Assembly (NCBI GenBank): GCA_963798775.1
Contig: CAWCUK010000002.1
Coordinates: forward strand, 119,310 to 183,309
Length of the DNA: 64,000 nt
Source of the DNA: CAWCUK01 sp963798775
GTDB lineage: Bacteria; Bacteroidota; Ignavibacteria; Ignavibacteriales; Ignavibacteriaceae
Direction: 5' to 3'
Position numbers and translations under genes: made by a program. The notes beneath the pieces are model-generated. The model was not told where the DNA came from. It did no database searches and saw only the letters and a list, made by a program, of their open reading frames with translations. The first letter of the stretch is position 1, and each line of letters begins with the position of its first letter. Shown piece by piece: positions 57,687-64,000 of this stretch.

Positions 57687-57830
57687 TTATTCTTTTTTAT
57701 GGAACAATTTAATAAGAAGAAGTACAACAGCCAATCCGATTAAAATATGCCAAAGAATTCCGAGTGTAAATTTTAAGATAAGCCCCAATAGCCAAATTAT
57801 CGCGAGCAAAAATATTATAACCCAAAGCAT
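57687..57830 (-). CDS. Lmo0937-type small membrane protein
   Basis: A 47-residue protein: two hydrophobic helices, MLWVIIFLLAIIWLLGLIL and ILWHILIGLAVVLLLIKLF, then a basic tail. It matches the Lmo0937 (DUF5670) family, found in many bacteria and without known function. The start codon follows a weak ribosome site (AGTGG). It lies between the broken peptidase gene and the Oar-like receptor. Confidence 0.8.
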   Translation of the reverse strand: MLWVIIFLLAIIWLLGLILKFTLGILWHILIGLAVVLLLIKLFHKKE

Positions 57831-57985
57831 ATTTACCACTTCATTTTGAATGGAAAATAAATTAAATAATTAATATTAGCGAAACAAATCCAACCTTTTT
57901 TCTTGCGGTTAACTTCAAACTAAAATCATTTTAAAATAATGAAGGCTGCCTATTATAGCAGCCCCTTTATAATATGAGTAAAATA

Positions 57986-60900
57986 TTAAAAAGTATAACG
58001 TACTCCAAGCTGCATAGCCCAACGAGAATTTAAATCATCCGCTGTGAAAGGAGTATTATTTTTAGGAGCTCCGAAACTATAAACAGGTTTTCCTGTTGCC
58101 GGATCAGTTCCTCTTAAATTAACTATAGAATAAGTACTGAAGATATATTCATCCCAGCCCCAATCCGAATTTAAGAGATTAAGTACATTTAAAATATCAA
58201 GTGTAACTCTAAAATGTCCGATGTTCATAAAATCCGGAATTTCCTGCGCAATTCTTAAATCTAGAATATCTCTCCAAGGATTATTCGCTCCGTTTCTTTC
58301 CGCAATTTGTCCGCGATGATTCTTCAAATAATCATTGTTTTCAATAAAACTGCTTAGAGCGTCGTATTGAGATTGCGAAGCCGGAACATATTGACCGTTC
58401 TGTACATCGCCCAAAAGAATGTCATTCTTATTTTTAGGGATATAAAACAAATCATTTTGGTCGAATCCGTCATTATTCAAATCACCTTGTACAATATAAG
58501 AGAACGGTTGTCCGGATTGTCCGTTATAATAAAGTGAGATTGTAGTTGGAGCATTTTCAAAAAAGGAATGTATATAAGTTAATGATGTATAAATACGATT
58601 TCGTACTTCAAAAGTTGAAGTTGTTAACGGAGGATCATTAGGATCACCGGAGATAGGATTATAACGCATTTGCGATCTTGCTTGGGAAGATAAAACGCTA
58701 TTTTGATCAAAAGCTCTTCCGTATGTATAGCCGAGATTCGCGGAAATTCCCTCAAATACATTTCTCTGGACTTGTACCGTAAAGTTATATTGATATCCTT
58801 TGCTTGTATTTTTTAATAAAAGAACATCATAAAAATTACCGTATCCGTTTGTTCCCCCGTAAACCGGTCTTCCGTCACTTGGAAGAGTTGAGGGATTATT
58901 ATAATTCTTAATATTTAACTTTTCATAAATAAGATCGTTAATTGATTTAGAATATAAAAACTCGACTGTTCCTACAAAACTAAATGGAAGCTGATGATCG
59001 ACCGCGGCGTTTAATCTTAATATTTGCGGCATTTTAAAATCGGGGTCAACTAAATCAATTTCCGATGTGAAATTTGGAGCTCCCGTTCCCGGATCCCCTA
59101 TACCAGGCTGATTGTGAGGATCAATAGAAAAGCCTAAGGCTTGTCCGCTGCCTCTTACTTCCGCGTAAAGGGTTCCGGTATTGCCGTAATTATTTGACAT
59201 CCATACATAAGGAATTCTTCCCGTAAAAATTCCGACGCCTCCTCTTAATTGAGTTGACATTTCGTTGTTAAAATCGTAATTGAATCCGACGCGAGGTGAG
59301 AATAAAATATTTCCGCTTGGAACTTCTGTTGTGCTGTAGCCGGGAAAATATTTATTTACGGAATCATTTTTTGCAGGATTATCGGGGAACGTAGGAATAT
59401 CAATTCTTACTCCGCCGGTAATTTTTAAATTGGGGATGACACTCCACTCATCCTGCGCGTAAAATCCGAATTGTTTTACGCTGAATTCAGCTGATTGATT
59501 CGGATCGCCGGTTCGGGAGAAAACTCTCTGATAGAAGGATGGATCATTATTTTGAAGCGCTGTCAAATCTTTAAATTCATAATATCCGAAGAACGAACGG
59601 ATGAATAAATTTCTAAACTTAAAAAATTCATTGTGTGTTCCAAAAGTTAAAATATGATCGCCGGCTAAATAAGTAAAATTATCCGTTAATTCTAAAATAT
59701 CTTGATCCAATTCATTAGCCGAAGAATATCTGTCCGGGCCAGCGGTCATAGTTAAATTTGTTTCATTAACTTGAACTTCAGGCAAAGCGGCGCCTATTCC
59801 ATTTCTTCTATCTCTAATAGTTGTATATCCCGCGATTAATTCATTTGAAATATTATTGCCGAATGAGCTATGCAGAAGAGCAACAAGTGAATTTGTTTTG
59901 CTTGAGATATTATATGTATAACTGTCAAATGCTAAGCGGTTATTAGCGTTTCTATTATTTAAAATATCTCTGTCCGCGTTAACATAATTATTATGTAAAG
60001 TTAATTTATGATTTTTAGAGATGTTGTAATCAAATCTTAAAAACAACTTTTTACTCGGCTGTTGAGTTGTATATGTCCCGTATCCGCCGGCGTTAAAACC
60101 TTTTGCTGCAAGTATATTTTTCATACTATCTGCTAATTGAGAGGCGTTAGGAGGGCCTAAAGTTAAAGATTGATTTGCGATCGGTTTATCTAATCCCGTT
60201 AATTCTCCGTTGGCGAAGAAAAATAATTTATCTTTTACAATCGGGCCGCCTAAACGTAATCCTAATTGATATTCTTTAAAATCAGGATAATCTTTATCGG
60301 TTTCTTTAAATCCGGCTTTCCCCACTAAACTTTGATTTCTTCCAAAACCATAAATGGAACCCTTAAAAATATTACTCCCGCTTCTTGTAACAGCATTTAT
60401 TCCTCCGCCTGTAAATCCTCCGTATCTAACATCGTAAGGTGCAATTACAACATTAAACTCTTGGATCGCGTCTAGTGAAATTGGATTTGTGTTTGTTTGT
60501 CCTCCAGGAGTTCCTGTTGAACCTAATCCGAATAAATCATTGTATTGTGTTCCGTCAATTTGAATGTTGTTGTAGCGGTTATTTCTTCCCGCAACTTGAA
60601 GATTAGAACCTGAAACTAATGGTGATAATTTTGCGAAATCTTGAAATGCCCTCTGAATTGTTGGTAATGATTGTATATCCTTTGTAGAAACATTCTGTGC
60701 AGAACCTGTTCTGTTAGGGCTGAAAATTGCGTTTTTTTCTCCGACTACAGTTACACTGGATAATTCAACAGATTTTTCCGATAACTGAAAATTAAGTTTT
60801 AAATTCTGCCCAAGTTCCAGATTAACATTATTTTTTGTCTGAGTAGCGTATCCAACATAAGATACTTTTATAGTATAAGGTTCGCCGGCTTTTAAACCAA

Positions 60901-61123
60901 GTAGATTATATTTGCCGTCTTCGCGTGTGGTAGTTCCATAATCCGTTCCTGTGGGAACATCGGTAACAAGCACTGTAGCAGCGGGTAAAGGCGAACCGCT
61001 CTTATCAGTTACAGTTCCACTTATTGCTGCAGTTGTGGTGCCTTGCGCAAGTACTTTTGTACTTGCAAATAAAAATATAGCAATAAAGGAAAGTTTCATT
61101 ATTTGTGAAAAATGAAACTTCAT
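57986..61123 (-). CDS. Oar-like TonB-dependent outer-membrane receptor
   Basis: Outer-membrane protein of 1045 residues. After a signal peptide (1-26) comes a carboxypeptidase-regulatory-like domain (AAISGTVTDKSGSPLPAATV, about 28-115). A plug follows (about 140-260), carrying VAGRNNRYNNIQIDGTQYND and AIQEFNVVIAPYDVRYGGF, then a long beta barrel ending in WAMQLGVRYTF, with aromatic C-terminal residue. This is the Oar/OmpA-like group, of unknown cargo. AAGGAGA lies seven bases before the ATG. Confidence 0.9.
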   Translation of the reverse strand: MKFHFSQIMKLSFIAIFLFASTKVLAQGTTTAAISGTVTDKSGSPLPAATVLVTDVPTGTDYGTTTREDGKYNLLGLKAGEPYTIKVSYVGYATQTKNNVNLELGQNLKLNFQLSEKSVELSSVTVVGEKNAIFSPNRTGSAQNVSTKDIQSLPTIQRAFQDFAKLSPLVSGSNLQVAGRNNRYNNIQIDGTQYNDLFGLGSTGTPGGQTNTNPISLDAIQEFNVVIAPYDVRYGGFTGGGINAVTRSGSNIFKGSIYGFGRNQSLVGKAGFKETDKDYPDFKEYQLGLRLGGPIVKDKLFFFANGELTGLDKPIANQSLTLGPPNASQLADSMKNILAAKGFNAGGYGTYTTQQPSKKLFLRFDYNISKNHKLTLHNNYVNADRDILNNRNANNRLAFDSYTYNISSKTNSLVALLHSSFGNNISNELIAGYTTIRDRRNGIGAALPEVQVNETNLTMTAGPDRYSSANELDQDILELTDNFTYLAGDHILTFGTHNEFFKFRNLFIRSFFGYYEFKDLTALQNNDPSFYQRVFSRTGDPNQSAEFSVKQFGFYAQDEWSVIPNLKITGGVRIDIPTFPDNPAKNDSVNKYFPGYSTTEVPSGNILFSPRVGFNYDFNNEMSTQLRGGVGIFTGRIPYVWMSNNYGNTGTLYAEVRGSGQALGFSIDPHNQPGIGDPGTGAPNFTSEIDLVDPDFKMPQILRLNAAVDHQLPFSFVGTVEFLYSKSINDLIYEKLNIKNYNNPSTLPSDGRPVYGGTNGYGNFYDVLLLKNTSKGYQYNFTVQVQRNVFEGISANLGYTYGRAFDQNSVLSSQARSQMRYNPISGDPNDPPLTTSTFEVRNRIYTSLTYIHSFFENAPTTISLYYNGQSGQPFSYIVQGDLNNDGFDQNDLFYIPKNKNDILLGDVQNGQYVPASQSQYDALSSFIENNDYLKNHRGQIAERNGANNPWRDILDLRIAQEIPDFMNIGHFRVTLDILNVLNLLNSDWGWDEYIFSTYSIVNLRGTDPATGKPVYSFGAPKNNTPFTADDLNSRWAMQLGVRYTF

Positions 61124-61422
61124 ATTATTCTCCTTTTAGTTGATTTTTGTTTGATTAGGTTAATTTTTATAAGGCCCGGAATCTTAAAAAAAATGTAATG
61201 AGAAATAACAGAGTTTAAACCGGTGAGTATTTTAGAACTCACTTTCTATACTCCATATTTTCTTAAATTCCTTTGTTTGATTAATTTTGAAAAAGAGGCG
61301 AGTATTGCAAAAATAAATGAAATAGCGAATAAATTTTATTTATACTAAACATTATTATCTTATAATTTTTATGTTTATAAATAAATCAATCCAATAAACT
61401 AATACTAAATAATATTATACAA
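61124..61422. other. Leader and promoter region of the Oar-like gene
   Basis: About 300 bases, very AT-rich, with the ribosome site next to the start codon at 61123. No convincing promoter boxes or gene are seen. Confidence 0.5.
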
Positions 61423-61743
61423 TTATTCTTTTTCTTTTATCTGCTTTAAAAATTCTGCAAGAGCTTGACTATCATAAGATCCATAAGCGCCGTAAGCATC
61501 AATTAACATTCCTTTAGTGCCGTCATTCGCGGATATGGCATAAAGTACGGACATATCGTCCGGATTTGATTCACCTTCAAAACGAAATACTTTGTCAATT
61601 ATTAAATCTGCGGGTTTATATTCCTTACCGGTTTTCGCGTTTATAAATTTTTTTTCGTTCATTTTAAATTCGGTGGTATAACCATCCTTAGCTAGTTTAT
61701 TGGTTACTTCCGATAATGTTGTCATTGTGTTATCTGATTCCAT
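61423..61743 (-). CDS. Small cytoplasmic protein of a Bacteroidota family
   Basis: 106 residues starting at ATG 61743, seven bases after AAGGGA; the open frame begins seven codons earlier at a TTG. The pattern LSEVTNKLAKDGYTTEFKMN, then VFRFEGESNPDDMSVLYAIS and GTKGMLIDAYGAYG resembles a Bacteroidota family often labelled phosphoribosylpyrophosphate synthetase. That name looks unjustified, because the protein is far too short and lacks the PRPP-binding loop. Function unknown. Confidence 0.8.
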   Translation of the reverse strand: MESDNTMTTLSEVTNKLAKDGYTTEFKMNEKKFINAKTGKEYKPADLIIDKVFRFEGESNPDDMSVLYAISANDGTKGMLIDAYGAYGSYDSQALAEFLKQIKEKE

Positions 61744-61858
61744 TGTTGATCCCTTTATTAACAAATGTTATAATTCTAATTTTAACACTTGCTGTATCAA
61801 TAAAAATGAAGTCTGTCACAATAAAATCTTAGGTTTATCCGGCGGATTGAAAATGGAC

Positions 61859-61889
61859 AAAAAAAAGGGATGAAAATTTCATCCCTTTA
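61859..61889 (-). terminator. Rho-independent terminator of the secreted small protein
   Basis: AAAGGGATGAAA and TTTCATCCCTTT form a perfect stem with almost no loop, followed by eight Ts on the minus strand. It lies just after the stop at 61895. Confidence 0.85.
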
Positions 61890-61894
61890 ATAAT

Positions 61895-62251
61895 TTACTG
61901 CTCTTTTTTTGAGAATTCTTTTTTTACAGATTTCCACCAATCATCTTTTATTATATCATATTTTGCTGATTGTTTATCATCGAGGAGTGAAATAATCTCT
62001 TTATTCGCGTTTTGGTATTTATTATCCTTAATTTCATCAGAATATTTTGAAAGTATATTTTCAACTTTAGAAGTTTGTGCATCCGAAAGTAATATTTTCT
62101 GCTGCAGCTTCTGCCCGGAATTTTCAACGGCGGTTTTATTAGAGGCTGTTTTTTCATTATTCTGCGCAAAAGAAATATTTGCGGCAAAAAATACAAGTAG
62201 TAAAAAGAAAAAGGATATATTCTTAATTAATTTAAATTTCACTGAATTCAT
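61895..62251 (-). CDS. Small exported protein of unknown function
   Basis: 118 residues with an N-terminal signal segment (LIKNISFFFLLLVFFAANISFAQ), then a helical, Lys/Asp/Glu-rich mature part of about 88 residues, ending DDWWKSVKKEFSKKEQ. The mature part resembles LTXXQ/Spy-like or DUF4168-like helical periplasmic proteins in composition, but I cannot assign a family. GGAAAGG precedes the start, and a good promoter lies at 62283-62311. Confidence 0.75.
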   Translation of the reverse strand: MNSVKFKLIKNISFFFLLLVFFAANISFAQNNEKTASNKTAVENSGQKLQQKILLSDAQTSKVENILSKYSDEIKDNKYQNANKEIISLLDDKQSAKYDIIKDDWWKSVKKEFSKKEQ

Positions 62252-62282
62252 AATTTTTTCCTTTCCTTATATTTCTTCTTTT

Positions 62283-62311
62283 AACCTAACACCATTCATC
62301 GGTAATGTCAA
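62283..62311 (-). promoter_or_regulatory. Sigma-70-type promoter of the small exported protein
   Basis: On the minus strand, TTGACA and TAGGTT are separated by 17 bases. The spacing is ideal, and the -10 box ends about 31 bases before the start codon at 62251. Confidence 0.5.
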
Positions 62312-62735
62312 TCTTTATTTTGGCAATTTACTGTACAAGACACAATATGATACTTTTGAAGCAAAATAATGTTTCTTTACCAAATGTTTATGCGGCTTAT
62401 TGGAATATAAATGCATCATAATCTTAAATAGTACAATTTCTCTTCATCTATTATTTATAATTATTGGTTTTTTCCCTATTTTAATAGTTTAAATAAATAT
62501 TAGCGGGATAAATAACCGCTGTTGCTTCTGTTTTAGCGCAGGCTAAATTTGCGAATGGTTCGATTATTATATGAAGCAATATTATTTATACTTACAGCGC
62601 TTAAAAAGTTGTATAAATTAAGAAAAGATAACAATAAATTTGGCAACGATAATATTCTACTAGAATTAATAAAGGTTCAATTTAAAAGCAACTTTAAAGA
62701 TAAATTAGATACTATAACACATAAGGTAATAAAAA
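62312..62735. other. Intergenic stretch before pfkA
   Basis: No secure gene. Short hairpins are visible (AGCGG/CCGCT around 62505; TTTAGC-GCAG-GCTAAA around 62532-62547). A reading frame on the plus strand (TTG 62549, or ATG 62555, to 62752) gives a 65-67-residue product with an N-terminal hydrophobic stretch and a basic tail, overlapping pfkA by 17 bases. It has no ribosome site or recognisable family and is not called. Confidence 0.4.
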
Positions 62736-63833
62736 ATGGCAGTTCGAAATAAAGTAAAGAGAATAGGAATATTAACTGGCGGGGGAGATTGTCCCGGTCT
62801 TAATGCGGTTATACGCGGGGTAACTAAACCCGCGCAGGATTACGGCATGTCGGTTTTAGGAATAATTGATGGTTTTGAAGGTTTGGTTGAGGGAAGAGCA
62901 AAAGAATTAAAAAATGATGATGTATCTGGTATTCTGGCAAGAGGCGGTACAATTTTAGGCTCTTCCAATAAAGGAGATCCTTTTCACTGGCCGGTACTAA
63001 AAGATGGTAAAATTGAAATTGTTAATAAATCTGAAGCAGCGTTAAAAAATTATAAAGCGTGGAACCTTGACGCTTTAATTGCTATCGGCGGCGACGGTAC
63101 CATGCATATCTGTAGAAAATTAGGTGAAATGGGAATGAATATGGTTGGCGTTCCCAAAACAATTGATAATGATTTAGAAGCAACAGATTTAACTTTCGGA
63201 CATGATTCCGCTGTTTACGTAGTATCTCAAGCGCTTGATAGCCTGCATACTACAGCGTCTTCCCATCATCGTGTTATAGTTGTTGAAGTGATGGGACGAT
63301 ATGCCGGTTGGATTGCGCTTAACGGTGGATTAGCAGGCGGTGCGGATATTATTTTGATCCCGGAAATCCCGTTTTCCTGGGAAAAAATTTATGATAAAAT
63401 TTTAAAGCGTGAACTTATGGGAAAGAAGTTCAGCTTAGTTTGTGTTGCCGAAGGCGCAAAACCGATGGACGGACAGATGGTTACAAAAGGCCATGATATT
63501 AAACGTCACGATCCGCTCCAATTAGGTGGTATTGGCGAAGTTGTTGCCGAAAAAATTGAAGAAAATACAGGACGCGAAACTAGGGTAACTGTTTTAGGAC
63601 ATTTGCAGAGGGGCGGAAGTCCTACTCCGTTCGATAGAATTCTTTCAACTAAATTTGGTGCGTTTGCAATCGATTTAGCCGCGAACAGAAAATTCGGTAG
63701 AATGGTTGCGTTGAAAGGAAATGAAGTTAAAAATGTAAAAATTGAAGATGCGATTTCTAAACAAAAATTAGTAAAACCTAATACCCAGGCTGTAATTGCA
63801 GCTAAAGCAGTAGGAATATCATTCGGTGAATAA
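62736..63833 (+). CDS. pfkA: 6-phosphofructokinase
   Basis: Commits fructose-6-phosphate to glycolysis. Length 365. TGGGDCPGLNAVIRG is the nucleotide loop, IAIGGDGTMHI the metal-binding loop, and GVPKTIDNDLEATDLTFGHDSA the catalytic-base motif. The residue equivalent to Gly104 of E. coli PfkA is Gly (GGDGT) whereas the residue equivalent to Gly124 is Lys (PKTIDND). That combination fits the group III, ATP-using enzymes known from actinomycetes rather than pyrophosphate-dependent PFK, which has Asp at the first site. AAGGT is nine bases before the ATG. Confidence 0.94.
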   Translation: MAVRNKVKRIGILTGGGDCPGLNAVIRGVTKPAQDYGMSVLGIIDGFEGLVEGRAKELKNDDVSGILARGGTILGSSNKGDPFHWPVLKDGKIEIVNKSEAALKNYKAWNLDALIAIGGDGTMHICRKLGEMGMNMVGVPKTIDNDLEATDLTFGHDSAVYVVSQALDSLHTTASSHHRVIVVEVMGRYAGWIALNGGLAGGADIILIPEIPFSWEKIYDKILKRELMGKKFSLVCVAEGAKPMDGQMVTKGHDIKRHDPLQLGGIGEVVAEKIEENTGRETRVTVLGHLQRGGSPTPFDRILSTKFGAFAIDLAANRKFGRMVALKGNEVKNVKIEDAISKQKLVKPNTQAVIAAKAVGISFGE

Positions 63834-63926
63834 AAAAAACAAAATTTTTTTTATTTCCTATTGATTTTAGAAAAGTCATCTTATATATTTGGTATCTCTT
63901 TTGAGAAGTTCTTATAAAAAGAGATT

Positions 63927-64000
63927 GGGGTCGTAGTTCAGTTGGTTAGAACGCCTGCCTGTCACGCAGGAGGTCGCGAGTTCGAGTCTCGTCGGCCCCG
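63927..64000 (+). tRNA. tRNA-Asp (GTC anticodon)
   Basis: Clover-leaf with a 7-bp acceptor stem (GGGGTCG with CGGCCCC), a D arm, an anticodon stem CCTGC/GCAGG with loop CTGTCAC (anticodon GTC at 63961-63963), and a T arm with GTTCGAGTC. The discriminator base is the last base of the window, so any encoded CCA lies outside. Confidence 0.96.

Noticed and set aside
56366..57700. Insertion sequence as cause of the broken genes
   Set aside because: No transposase fragment, terminal inverted repeat or target duplication is visible at the junction; a simple deletion fits better.
62549..62752. 67-codon plus-strand frame before pfkA
   Set aside because: No ribosome site, weak start, overlaps the pfkA start and resembles no family. 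Probably chance in AT-rich sequence.
1..64000. CRISPR array, prophage or defence island
   Set aside because: No spaced short direct repeats, integrase, phage structural or nuclease-methylase genes were seen; the window is core and envelope genes.

Overview
The window looks like the chromosome of a Gram-negative, AT-rich member of the Ignavibacteria (Bacteroidota/Chlorobi group). Four things point there. A secreted glycosidase ends in the 'YPNPFNPST' type-A sorting domain of type IX secretion (T9SS). A sprA-like outer-membrane gene lies directly before a porX-like gene. Kdo/LPS-transport genes and TonB-dependent receptors are present. Several small proteins belong to families common in Bacteroidota. 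Taxonomy is inferred from gene content only.

Layout. 1-5.2 kb: a minus-strand secreted GH16/CBM6 enzyme cut by the window edge, and a 14-blade propeller sensor fused to a SpoIIE phosphatase. 5.4-7.0 kb: prfC. 7.3-12.2 kb: a tightly coupled hpnC-hpnD-hpnE squalene operon followed by a T9SS-exported GH26-like enzyme. 12.1-17 kb: a degenerate amidohydrolase, citrate synthase, a GH3 lipoprotein and a DUF985 cupin. 17.2-25.8 kb: sprA and porX. 25.8-30.9 kb: tsaE, tsaB, a DUF1573 protein, accD and panC, facing coaX and birA, so tRNA modification lies beside coenzyme A, biotin and fatty-acid precursor functions. 31-34.1 kb: an hsp20-dnaK-hsp20 chaperone cluster behind a possible sigma-54-type promoter. 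34.2-36.8 kb: a membrane acyltransferase, ruvB and csbD. 37-41.6 kb: a PhnD-PhnC-PhnE transporter joined to pstB and phoU. 41.6-46 kb: TetR regulator, YtxH protein, rhomboid protease and PIG-L deacetylase. 46.2-51.5 kb: kdsA, an unknown gene, kdsD, lptC, an OstA/LptA-like gene and lptB, an envelope LPS operon. 51.5-57.6 kb: DUF4249 lipoprotein and TonB receptor, GT39 glycosyltransferase, then a deletion scar joining two broken convergent genes. 57.7-64 kb: small proteins, an Oar-like receptor, pfkA and tRNA-Asp.

A striking feature is the number of single-base frame breaks in genes that should be essential or complete: hpnD, gltA, sprA (twice), panC and ruvB, and possibly the start of the gene at 47.1 kb. 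The simplest explanation is residual indel error in the assembly. However, the ruvB and panC breaks fall on the same sequence, T-TTA-AAA-GAG, a canonical -1 slippery heptamer, so programmed frameshifting deserves a check. No mobile element, CRISPR array or prophage was seen.
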